A DNA stretch of 11,189 nt, taken from assembly GCA_023398615.1 (NCBI GenBank), contig JAEWSD010000011.1, forward strand, positions 1-11,189, read 5' to 3'. Source of the DNA: Bacillota bacterium (GTDB lineage: Bacteria > Bacillota > Clostridia > Lachnospirales > Lachnospiraceae). A model generated the notes under the pieces. That model was not told the origin of the DNA. It saw nothing but the letters and a program-made list of their open reading frames with translations, and did not search any database. This document shows, piece by piece, positions 1 through 5,827 of this stretch (positions within the stretch are counted from its first letter, which is position 1; every line of letters begins with the position of its first letter). Position numbers and translations under genes: made by a program.

Positions 1-2
1 GA

Positions 3-140
3 AGCTATAACATTTATAAAAAATATGGATTTACCCTGGAACAATTTTACTATGTTTATGCGAAGGATAATATTCTTGGCTACCTGTTCGAGCTGGACGG
101 GGAGACGGTACCCTGGGAAGAAAAGGAGCTTACATTGTAG
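3..140 (+). CDS. C-terminal fragment of an unidentified protein
   Basis: An open frame enters from the left edge and runs 45 codons to a TAG at 138-140. The peptide reads like real protein: it starts SYNIYKKYGFTLEQFYYVYA and ends in an acidic, aromatic tail, PWEEKELTL. The start lies outside the window, so length and family are unknown. A competing longer frame starting at position 25 gives a basic, Cys/Arg/Ser-rich peptide that runs deep into the palindrome, and looks spurious. I do not recognise the family. The stop codon abuts the left end of the 140-396 inverted repeat, so that element sits directly behind this gene and may act at the 3' end of its mRNA. Confidence 0.55.
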   Translation, partial: SYNIYKKYGFTLEQFYYVYAKDNILGYLFELDGETVPWEEKELTL

Positions 141-396
141 GATTCGAGTGCCAAAAGGCCAATTTAGTATTCTGAATGAATATCAGCGTATAGATGTTCA
201 ATTTTGCTGCCTTACCCTCGAGCACTATATTTTTTACAAGCCTCTGTCGGCTCAAAAATCAAGCCAGCTGGCTGATTTTTGGCCAGAGTCTTGACAAAAT
301 ATAAGCAGCACTCTCGGCCGGTCGACGCAAAATTGAATATATATACTCTGTATTCATAAAATATATACTTTGAATGGCCTTTTGACATCCTAATCC
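140..396. repeat. Long imperfect palindrome (~257 bp)
   Basis: The stretch is symmetric about GCCAGCTGGC (263-272). Matching blocks lie at mirrored positions: GGATT at 140 with AATCC ending at 396; CAAAAGGCC (152-160) with GGCCTTTTG (376-384); TTCAATTTTGC (197-207) with GCAAAATTGAA (327-337); CAAG-x-CTCTG near 238 with CAGAG-x-CTTG near 285; CAAAAATCA with TGATTTTTG beside the centre. The arms are roughly two thirds to three quarters identical by eye, so this is a diverged inverted repeat, not a simple terminator, and no terminal T-run is evident. As RNA or single-stranded DNA it would form one very long hairpin. It could be a non-coding mobile palindrome (MITE- or REP-like) or a structured 3' UTR. 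No transposase is visible. Confidence 0.7.
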
Positions 397-593
397 TAAA
401 TATTCATATTTTATATATCGGACAGACCTGTCAAAAAATATAGGGATTGGTTCAAAAACGAACCTTTAAGTAACAAAATATAAAACATTATCGGTCATAT
501 CTTTAGATAAAAAAGTGCATACTCATAAATCAAATCGGCAAATCATATGATGTAAAAATGAAAATTATCATACTATTATGAAAAGGAGGCAAT
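382..593 (+). promoter_or_regulatory. Possible promoter and leader of the rubrerythrin-like gene
   Basis: A TTGACA (382-387) inside the right palindrome arm is followed after 19 bases by TATTTT (407-412), a weak sigma-A candidate with a long spacer. The leader is A/T-rich and contains small inverted repeats: GACAG/CTGTC at 421-432, GGTTC(AAAAAC)GAACC at 449-464, and the 10-bp palindrome ATCATATGAT at 542-551. A good ribosome binding site, AAAGGAGG (582-589), ends it. No terminator T-run follows any of the hairpins. No known riboswitch fold or coding frame is apparent, and the promoter assignment is tentative. Confidence 0.3.
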
Positions 594-1145
594 GTGGACT
601 TTCAGCAAAGCAGAACTTTTACCAATCTGCAGACCGCATATCAATTTGAACTGCAAGCAAGTACTAAATACACAATGTTTGGCAATCAGGCACGGGATGA
701 AGTACTTATAGAGATAGGGGAAGCATTTGATGTCATAGCAAGAAATGAAAGATTTATAGCCCATAGATTGCGCACGCTGATAAAAGGCGGAGAGACTAGC
801 ACAGAGGAAAACCTGAGGGAAGCAATACAGGATGAGGAAAACGCGGAATACAATATCTATCTGGAATTCTCGAGAGTAGCGGACGAGGAAGGGTATACCG
901 ATATCGCTTCCCTGTTTAACGGCATTGCCAATATCAAACTGAACCATGTACTGGAACTGCAGACACTTGAGAATAATCTGGCAACAGGCCAGTTATTCTG
1001 TAAACAGCAGGAAGGCGTCTGGATCTGCATAGGCTGCGGCAACATCCTGACTGGAGTATGCGCTCCCGAGATATGTCCGATCTGCGGATTCCCGCAGGGC
1101 TATTACAGGCTGCTCAGCTACTATACCGGCAGAACAACACCTTAA
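594..1145 (+). CDS. Rubrerythrin-like protein with altered diiron site
   Basis: The 183-residue protein has the two-part rubrerythrin layout: an N-terminal ferritin-like four-helix domain (about residues 3-130) and a C-terminal rubredoxin-like zinc-ribbon/Fe(SCys)4 domain with C145-x2-C148 and C161-x2-C164. Rubrerythrins normally reduce peroxide in the cytoplasm of anaerobes with a diiron centre. Here E19, E52, E81 and H118 fit the expected ligands. The His of the first ExxH motif is I55 (sequence NERFIAH), the second-pair Glu falls on A84, and the Glu of the second ExxH is K115 (sequence IKLNH). The canonical diiron site is therefore unlikely to form as usual, while the rubredoxin-type site looks intact. 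The start is GTG at 594, four bases after GGAGG; an overlapping ATG at 592 is in a frame that soon stops. No terminator is visible after the gene. The family call is firm; peroxidase activity is doubtful. Confidence 0.85.
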   Translation: MDFQQSRTFTNLQTAYQFELQASTKYTMFGNQARDEVLIEIGEAFDVIARNERFIAHRLRTLIKGGETSTEENLREAIQDEENAEYNIYLEFSRVADEEGYTDIASLFNGIANIKLNHVLELQTLENNLATGQLFCKQQEGVWICIGCGNILTGVCAPEICPICGFPQGYYRLLSYYTGRTTP

Positions 1146-1189
1146 GCAAATATACGGCCTTGTGTCACATATCCGGTAAAAACTGCAGC

Positions 1190-1218
1190 TTGAATTTTTC
1201 GGTGTTTTCTGTTAGAAT
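1190..1218 (+). promoter_or_regulatory. Sigma-A-like promoter of the transglutaminase-like gene
   Basis: TTGAAT (1190-1195) and TAGAAT (1213-1218) are separated by exactly 17 bases, a near-consensus housekeeping promoter. Transcription would start around 1225, giving a leader of about 30 bases with the GGAG ribosome binding site at 1244-1247. This suggests the downstream gene is transcribed independently of the rubrerythrin-like gene. Confidence 0.6.
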
Positions 1219-1253
1219 GTGGAAAATTGCCTTACATAAGAATGGAGAAGAAG

Positions 1254-1868
1254 ATGAACTTATCAATATTTCTGGAGGAAGGTCCCTATATTGATTTCAC
1301 ATCACCGATCATTGTCAAAAAAGCAAAGGAACTGTTTGAGGGTATACCAAACGACAGCTCGCGGACAGCTGAAAAGGCCAGAATCGCTTATGAATATGTT
1401 CGCGACCGGATACCTCATTCCTTTGACATTAATGCAACGGTCATTACCGCGAAAGCCTCCGACGTGCTGAAATATAAAACCGGAATCTGCCATGCAAAGG
1501 CAAACCTCCTGGCGGCATTGCTGCGCTCCCAGGAGATACCCGCCGGTATGTGTTTCCAGCACCTCACACTAAGTAACGACGATTCCCTGGGGTACTGCGT
1601 ACATTGCTATAACGCCGTATATGTGGAAGAGCATTGGATTAGACTGGACGCACGCGGCAATACGAACGGAATCAATGCCCGGTTTTCCCTTAAGGAACCA
1701 ATCCTTGCCTTTCCCAAGCGTAAAGAATATGATGAGTATGACTGGCCCGGAATCTATGCAACTCCCCATCTGGAAACAATGCTGATGTTAACGGCGGCTA
1801 CCTGTAAACAGGATATCATCGACAAGATTCCGGATACGCTGAATAAGGTTCCGGATATATCCGAGTAG
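1254..1868 (+). CDS. Transglutaminase-like (papain-fold) protein
   Basis: The 204-residue protein matches the transglutaminase-like superfamily (PF01841 type), whose Cys-His-Asp enzymes hydrolyse or rearrange amide bonds. The triad is visible in order: C79 in TGICHAKANLLAALLR, H117 in CVHCYNAVY, and D132 in RLDARGN. Residues 40-60 (EKARIAYEYVRDRIPHSFD) form the usual helix before the catalytic core. There is no signal peptide or membrane segment, so it is probably cytoplasmic. I chose the ATG at 1254 because GGAG lies seven to eight bases upstream; a TTG at 1227 or an ATG at 1242 would add a few residues but lack a ribosome binding site. The gene has its own promoter and a strong terminator, so it looks monocistronic. 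The substrate is unknown. Confidence 0.8.
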   Translation: MNLSIFLEEGPYIDFTSPIIVKKAKELFEGIPNDSSRTAEKARIAYEYVRDRIPHSFDINATVITAKASDVLKYKTGICHAKANLLAALLRSQEIPAGMCFQHLTLSNDDSLGYCVHCYNAVYVEEHWIRLDARGNTNGINARFSLKEPILAFPKRKEYDEYDWPGIYATPHLETMLMLTAATCKQDIIDKIPDTLNKVPDISE

Positions 1869-1907
1869 CTGAAATCAGGATTCCCTGACAGTAAGAATGA
1901 AAGAAAG

Positions 1908-1960
1908 AGATTAAATACCTCGTCTTTAAATATTCCCGGCAGGTATTTAATCTTTTTATT
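1908..1960 (+). terminator. Rho-independent terminator of the transglutaminase-like gene
   Basis: AGATTAAATACCT (1908-1920) pairs perfectly with AGGTATTTAATCT (1941-1953) around a 20-base loop and is followed by TTTTATTTG. The stem is long although A/T-rich. It lies about 40 bases after the stop codon and upstream of the CIRCE/hsp20 promoter, so it isolates the two genes. Confidence 0.75.
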
Positions 1961-1978
1961 TGTGAAATTTTTGTGAAA

Positions 1979-2005
1979 TTAGCACTCTACTATTGACAGT
2001 GCTAA
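1979..2005 (+). promoter_or_regulatory. CIRCE operator (HrcA binding site)
   Basis: TTAGCACTC (1979-1987), nine spacer bases, then CAGTGCTAA (1997-2005). This matches the CIRCE consensus TTAGCACTC-N9-GAGTGCTAA with a single mismatch in the right arm (C for G at 1997). CIRCE is bound by the repressor HrcA, which loses activity on heat shock. The right arm overlaps the -35 box of the hsp20 promoter, the expected place for repression. hrcA itself is not in the window. Confidence 0.9.
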
Positions 2006-2021
2006 CAATGCGTGTTATATT
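1993..2021 (+). promoter_or_regulatory. Sigma-A-like promoter of hsp20
   Basis: TTGACA (1993-1998), a 17-base spacer and TATATT (2016-2021) form a near-perfect vegetative promoter. The -35 box shares bases with the CIRCE operator, so HrcA binding should block RNA polymerase. The predicted leader is about 45 bases and ends in AAGGAGG at 2061-2067. Confidence 0.8.
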
Positions 2022-2074
2022 ACATATAGAACATATAGGGCAATGCATTTATATTATGATAAGGAGGAATGTTT

Positions 2075-2506
2075 ATGTTACTGCCAAGAATTTTTAATCA
2101 CGATTTCACAGATGACTTTTTTGATGATGTGTTTTCCATGCCGTTTAATTTCTCTATACCGGCTGCCAAATGGATGAGCACGGATGTCCAGGATCTCGGA
2201 GACAACTATCAGTTGGATATTGAATTGCCCGGATACGATAAAAAGGATATTCATGCAGACCTTTCAAACGGCTATCTGACTATCTCGGCCAGCAAGGATG
2301 AAACCAAGGAATCAAAGGATGAAAACGGCAAGTATGTCCGCAGGGAACGTTACGGCGGCAGCTGTAAGAGAAGCTTCTACGTGGGCAGCGGCCTTAAGGA
2401 AGAGGATTTCAAGGCTTCCTTTGAAAACGGCGTATTAAAACTGATCTTCCCAAAAGAGAAAAATACTGCCGGAATCGAAGAAAAAAAATATATAGAAATT
2501 AAATAA
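2075..2506 (+). CDS. Hsp20 family small heat shock protein
   Basis: The 143-residue protein has the small heat shock protein layout: a short variable N-terminus rich in Phe and Asp (residues 1-33), an alpha-crystallin domain (about 35-128) containing ELPGYDKKDI and the hallmark ENGVLKLIFPK (117-127), and a C-terminal I-E-I motif (140-142) that normally docks into a neighbouring subunit during oligomer assembly. Such proteins are ATP-independent holdases that keep unfolding cytoplasmic proteins soluble. I prefer the ATG at 2075, seven bases after GGAGG (2063-2067), over the ATG at 2069, which lies only one base after it. The CIRCE operator places it in the HrcA heat-shock regulon. The gene is monocistronic, with a hairpin terminator just downstream. 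Confidence 0.93.
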   Translation: MLLPRIFNHDFTDDFFDDVFSMPFNFSIPAAKWMSTDVQDLGDNYQLDIELPGYDKKDIHADLSNGYLTISASKDETKESKDENGKYVRRERYGGSCKRSFYVGSGLKEEDFKASFENGVLKLIFPKEKNTAGIEEKKYIEIK

Positions 2507-2521
2507 CCGATAATCAAAAAG

Positions 2522-2606
2522 GACTGCTGCAAAAATTCATAACTATTGTGAACCTGTAATGAATTGATCCACCATAATTATGAATTTTGCAGCAGTCTTT
2601 TATTTT
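2522..2606. terminator. Bidirectional terminator between convergent genes
   Basis: GACTGCTGCAAAA(A)TTCATAA (2522-2542) pairs with TTATGAATTTTGCAGCAGTC (2578-2597), a roughly 20-bp stem with one bulged A and a 35-base loop. On the + strand it is followed by TTTTATTTT; on the - strand by CTTTTTGATT. It therefore serves both the hsp20 transcript and the oppositely read transcript ending at 2611. Confidence 0.85.
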
Positions 2607-2610
2607 GGCA

Positions 2611-4062
2611 TCAGCCGCAGCATCCGGCCGGAAGTCCGGTATTGTCAACATCGGAATCATCCTCATCCGTACCGGCAGGGTTGTCGGCCGGCGCAGAATT
2701 ACTGCTGTCGGTACCGGCTCCATCCTGTGCGGCAGCTACCGTGATACTGCTCCGTATCATTCCCATCCAGCAGCTGTATCCATATTTGCCGGTTTCGGCC
2801 GGTGTAAACGTAATTACATTTTCTCCGGCCTTCAGCTTTTGCTGGATACCGAATTTAGGAATAATAATTTCATTATTACAGCCGTTCAAGCTTTTAGCAT
2901 CCGCTTGTATCGTCCATTTCACAGGGATTCCCGCTTTTACTGTGATCGGTGTATACCTTCCGGATTGCAGAGTCGTCGTAATCTCCTGTACGTCCCCGTT
3001 TATTACGGCGGTAATCGAATCATCCTTGCTGTCGGCACTTGCCGCAGCAAGCGGTGAACTGATACTAATGCCGGTAAAAGCAAAACCTCTGTTAACCATA
3101 ACAAAACCTAACACAATAACGAGCACGGCACTTGCTTTTACCATGTTCTTTGCAAATTTGGAGCTTAACATCGAACCTAACGCCCCAAAGAGGAACATAA
3201 GCGGAACTGTTCCAAGGCTGAACATGAACATGGATAATGCCCCCGTAAGGAAGCTTCCCGTTCCCAGTGCATACAACTGCATGGCCTGAAGCGGTCCGCA
3301 TGGCATCAAGCCGTTCAGTAAACCCACTACAAACGGACCTTTATTTCTTTTTCCGCTGTGAATTTTCCTTGCAAATACCCTCGGCATATGAGGGTTCAGC
3401 CTTCTTAGCCAGGGGAATATATTTAACATATTAAGACCCATGATTACCATAAAGGTACCGGCCAATATGGATATGAAAGCATTTCCCGTATTAGATATGC
3501 GGAATACGGAACCCAGGGCACCAACGATACCTCCTATGACGGTATAGGAAATTACCCTGCCCGCATTATACATAAGGCTTGGAATAAACTTTGACAGCCT
3601 GTTGTTTTCGTTGCCGTCATACTTGTATGATACGCAAAGTGACAGGTTGATGCCGCCGCACATAGCCACACAGTGAAGGGAGGATAACAGTCCGACCACT
3701 AACAGGATTCCATAGCCCATACCGGGGTTTATCTCAGGAATAAAGTTAAATCCTATTGTATTTTTAATAATAAGATAGATTCCCAATATTATGATTCCGA
3801 TAATAATTAGAGTACTGTTTGAATTCTCCGTCTTCCTGCCGGTTTGGGTATCTTCCCCGACAACTTCGTAATCCATTTTTTCAATAATATTTGAGATTTC
3901 CTTCAAAGTGATTATCGTTTCGTCATAAGTGATCTTAAGCAAAGATGTCTTATAACTGACTTCAGCCTCCAGCACGCCTTCCGCCTTTTTTAGCTTATTC
4001 TCAATCTTTGTTTCGCAGGCTGTACAGGATAGGCCTTTTAATTTCAATATCTTTTTCACCAT
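2611..4062 (-). CDS. HMA-TauE/SafE-cupredoxin membrane protein
   Basis: The 483-residue protein has three parts. Residues 1-68 are a heavy-metal-associated domain with GLSCTAC (C13, C16), a Cu(I)-type site. Residues about 84-330 are a polytopic membrane domain of the TauE/SafE or DsbD_2/UreH-like type, with the family motifs HCVAMCGG (C131, C135) and LMPCGPLQAMQLYALGTGS (C255). Residues about 355-443 resemble a cupredoxin, with candidate metal ligands C395, C431, M433 and M435 (motif CWMGM). A low-complexity Asp/Ser/Gly/Ala tail ends in AGCCG, a further Cys pair. The ribosome binding site GGAGG lies six bases before the start. It lies 30 bases behind the DUF2318 gene, so the two are probably co-transcribed. 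Two copper-binding modules on one membrane protein beside copA and csoR argue for copper handling, not sulfite export. Whether it transports copper or transfers electrons cannot be read from sequence. Confidence 0.85.
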   Translation of the reverse strand: MVKKILKLKGLSCTACETKIENKLKKAEGVLEAEVSYKTSLLKITYDETIITLKEISNIIEKMDYEVVGEDTQTGRKTENSNSTLIIIGIIILGIYLIIKNTIGFNFIPEINPGMGYGILLVVGLLSSLHCVAMCGGINLSLCVSYKYDGNENNRLSKFIPSLMYNAGRVISYTVIGGIVGALGSVFRISNTGNAFISILAGTFMVIMGLNMLNIFPWLRRLNPHMPRVFARKIHSGKRNKGPFVVGLLNGLMPCGPLQAMQLYALGTGSFLTGALSMFMFSLGTVPLMFLFGALGSMLSSKFAKNMVKASAVLVIVLGFVMVNRGFAFTGISISSPLAAASADSKDDSITAVINGDVQEITTTLQSGRYTPITVKAGIPVKWTIQADAKSLNGCNNEIIIPKFGIQQKLKAGENVITFTPAETGKYGYSCWMGMIRSSITVAAAQDGAGTDSSNSAPADNPAGTDEDDSDVDNTGLPAGCCG

Positions 4063-4092
4063 ATTAATCCTCCATTGCTTTAGCCTCCGGCT

Positions 4093-4620
4093 TTATGATT
4101 TCCAATTTTCGAATATTACCTTTGCTTTTTCAAGAAAATCCTTTGATAACGTTATATTTGCTTCATCGACTGTTTTATACTCATCGGTTATCGGCACCGG
4201 ATTACATCCTCCTCTTGTAACCTCCACATCGTCTGCTGAAAAACGATTCCCGCAGTTCTGGCACTCAAGTATGTCTCCTTTCATCTCGTAGTAACCTTTT
4301 CCGGAGCTGTAACATACCTGACAGGTATTGAAGGCGGTCCGTATTGTCCCATCGGAAGCTTTGACTGCCAGTACTTCAAGCTCAGTACCATCTTCCGATT
4401 TATATGCATAGAAGTTTGCCTTCTCCGTAATATCCTTAACCGGTATCACAAGATCGCCGTTTTCCGATATCTGTGCCGCTGCCTTGCTGCTTTGATTTGC
4501 ATTTCCCGAATTATTGCCTTTAATACCGCTGATAAACAATGTCCCCGCCACAACTGCCGCCACTATTCCTCCTGCAATGATTAATTTTACCTTATTGCCG
4601 TTTGAACGATTATGCTGCAT
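4093..4620 (-). CDS. Membrane-anchored DUF2318 protein
   Basis: The 175-residue protein has a basic N-terminus and one membrane segment (about 11-33, KLIIAGGIVAAVVAGTLFI), a Ser/Asn/Gly linker, then an extracytoplasmic DUF2318 domain (PF10080). The domain shows its Cys pattern: FNTCQVCYSSGKGYY (C100, C103), LECQNCGNRF (C120, C123) and RGGCNPVPI (C139). The two CxxC motifs plus C139 suggest a metal or redox site. The family's biochemical role is not well established; members often accompany membrane proteins for metal handling. The ribosome binding site is AAGGAAGGA. It is the first gene of a two-gene unit with the HMA-SafE-cupredoxin gene, so an extracellular metal-binding or electron-transfer partner of that protein is a reasonable inference. 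Confidence 0.85.
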   Translation of the reverse strand: MQHNRSNGNKVKLIIAGGIVAAVVAGTLFISGIKGNNSGNANQSSKAAAQISENGDLVIPVKDITEKANFYAYKSEDGTELEVLAVKASDGTIRTAFNTCQVCYSSGKGYYEMKGDILECQNCGNRFSADDVEVTRGGCNPVPITDEYKTVDEANITLSKDFLEKAKVIFENWKS

Positions 4621-4646
4621 TTTAGTTCCTTCCTTTCAAAAGTTTC

Positions 4647-4676
4647 AGTATCCATATCATTTTTAAATCCATTCAA
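4647..4676 (-). promoter_or_regulatory. Candidate promoter of the DUF2318/SafE unit
   Basis: Read on the - strand, TTGAAT (4676-4671) is followed after 18 bases by GATACT (4652-4647), a moderate sigma-A candidate about 27 bases upstream of the start codon. No TACCC-N5-GGGTA repeat like the one before copZ lies nearby, so CsoR control of this unit is not supported. Only the presence of the csoR terminator upstream makes a promoter here necessary. Confidence 0.35.
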
Positions 4677-4720
4677 TGTGTATATAATAATTTATTACTG
4701 TGGAGATTTTATGAAGATAG

Positions 4721-4768
4721 CAATAAAAATGCGGATACCAAAACGTATTTCCGTTAAAGTATCCGCAT
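4721..4768 (-). terminator. Terminator of the cop operon after csoR
   Basis: On the - strand GTATCCGCAT/ATGCGGATAC form a perfect 10-bp stem (arms at 4759-4768 and 4729-4738 on the + strand, 20-base loop) followed by TTTTTATTG. It lies about eight bases after the csoR stop codon, so the copper operon ends here and the DUF2318 gene starts a new unit. Confidence 0.8.
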
Positions 4769-4776
4769 AGCAGCTC

Positions 4777-5100
4777 TTATTTCAACATCTTATCGATCGT
4801 AATGATCAGTTCATCCACAATACCATTCTCATCCTCTTTGATTTTATCCACGACACAGTTTCTGATATGGTTCTCCAGCAGCAGTTTACTGATACCATTC
4901 AAGGCTGCGGATGCCGCAGCAATCTGATTCAACACATCGTCACAGTAGCAGTCCTTTTCAACCATACCTCTGATACCACGAATCTGACCTTCCACCCTGT
5001 TCAACCTCGTAATCAGGGAACTTTTGAGTTTGGCGGAACGATACGTAGTTTTCTGTCCGCTGCCTGCAGTATCCTGGTTGGTACAACAATTGTCATTCAT
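4777..5100 (-). CDS. csoR: Copper-sensing repressor CsoR
   Basis: The 107-residue all-helical protein matches the CsoR/RcnR family (PF02583): ITRLNRVEGQIRGIRGMVE (30-48) is the family DNA-binding helix region. The Cu(I)-binding Cys-His-Cys triad of CsoR is present as C53 (DCYCDDVLNQI), H78 and C82 (ENHIRNC). Cu(I) binding releases the tetramer from DNA. The N-terminus adds a Cys pair (C5, C6), and C51 lies beside the first ligand; these are extra to the triad. The ribosome binding site GGAGGTGA is strong. csoR is the last gene of the operon and the CsoR-type operator lies at its head, so negative autoregulation is expected. A CstR or RcnR identity is less likely given the triad and the copZ/copA neighbours. 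Confidence 0.92.
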   Translation of the reverse strand: MNDNCCTNQDTAGSGQKTTYRSAKLKSSLITRLNRVEGQIRGIRGMVEKDCYCDDVLNQIAAASAALNGISKLLLENHIRNCVVDKIKEDENGIVDELIITIDKMLK

Positions 5101-5129
5101 TCATCTTCACCTCCGGATAACATTTCTGA

Positions 5130-5804
5130 TTATTGTAAATCAAACGGTTTCAGGAATTTATCAACGCTGATCTGCTTGCCGTTTTTGTCCAGCATCTCAA
5201 CGGGAGCATATACCCAGCCTTCCACCTGCTCCGGATTCACTCCTGCATCGATAAAGATCTGCGGATCCACAACAAATACGATATCTTTGTCATTCTTACC
5301 CATATCCTTTGCCCACTCGAATTTATTGCCGCCGCCCAGGTCAACACCGTAATGATCGAGAACCTCATGGTATCCGACGGATTTTCTGTAAAGCTTCACA
5401 AGCTGGTCAAATGAGGCTTCCGGAGTGACGTCTCCGCTGTATTTAAGTTCCTCATTGCCAAGTTTGGTACCAAGCATTATCTTATCTTCAAAAGCCAATC
5501 CTTCCGGAAGCTTACTCACATCCAGGCCCGCATTGATAAACGGCTGCGCGTCAAACTCAATCATGACGTCATGTATGGGGCTTTTACTGTAATCCTTGCT
5601 CCAGATAAATCTTGCCGAATTATCCGGTGCATTAAGCGACCAGCCGCCATTCATTTCATCCTCCGAAACCTGGTCCGGTATCGCCTTAACCACCTCCGCA
5701 AAGGAAGACTTGGCAACATTACCGACAATATCCGTCTGCTGGCAGGCAGACAGGGATATCACCGTTACTAAGAGCAGTGCAATAGCCTTTAATTTTTTAT
5801 TCAT
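5130..5804 (-). CDS. Lipoprotein with tandem internal repeat, in the cop operon
   Basis: The 224-residue protein starts with a lipoprotein signal: MNKK, a hydrophobic stretch and the lipobox SLSAC, giving lipidated C21 and an anchored extracellular protein. The mature part is two diverged copies of a ~75-residue unit. F35-A-E-V-V-K matches F132-D-Q-L-V-K; RFIWSKD (65-71) matches KFEWAKD (161-167); FDAQPFINAGLD (84-95) matches VDPQIFIDAGVN (179-190). Apart from C21 it has no Cys, and no obvious Met or His cluster, so a metal site is not apparent. It lies 23 bases after copA and 29 before csoR, each with its own ribosome binding site, so it is co-transcribed with copper export. I do not recognise the family; its function is unknown. 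Confidence 0.8.
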   Translation of the reverse strand: MNKKLKAIALLLVTVISLSACQQTDIVGNVAKSSFAEVVKAIPDQVSEDEMNGGWSLNAPDNSARFIWSKDYSKSPIHDVMIEFDAQPFINAGLDVSKLPEGLAFEDKIMLGTKLGNEELKYSGDVTPEASFDQLVKLYRKSVGYHEVLDHYGVDLGGGNKFEWAKDMGKNDKDIVFVVDPQIFIDAGVNPEQVEGWVYAPVEMLDKNGKQISVDKFLKPFDLQ

Positions 5805-5827
5805 CTGATATGATCCTCTTTTCCTAT

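Noticed and set aside
25..294. 89-codon frame at the left edge
   Set aside because: It overlaps the more protein-like frame ending at 140 and runs half its length through the palindrome; composition is atypical.
421..464. Short hairpins in the leader as a riboswitch or terminator
   Set aside because: Stems are only five base pairs, no T-run follows, and no known riboswitch core is apparent.
1227..1253. TTG start extending the transglutaminase-like gene
   Set aside because: No ribosome binding site precedes it, while the ATG at 1254 has a well-placed GGAG.
2069..2074. Upstream ATG of hsp20
   Set aside because: It lies one base after GGAGG, too close; the ATG at 2075 is spaced normally.
2564..3289. 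241-codon + strand frame opposite the SafE-type gene
   Set aside because: Antisense shadow of a membrane protein gene; it begins inside the terminator hairpin and shows no ribosome binding site.
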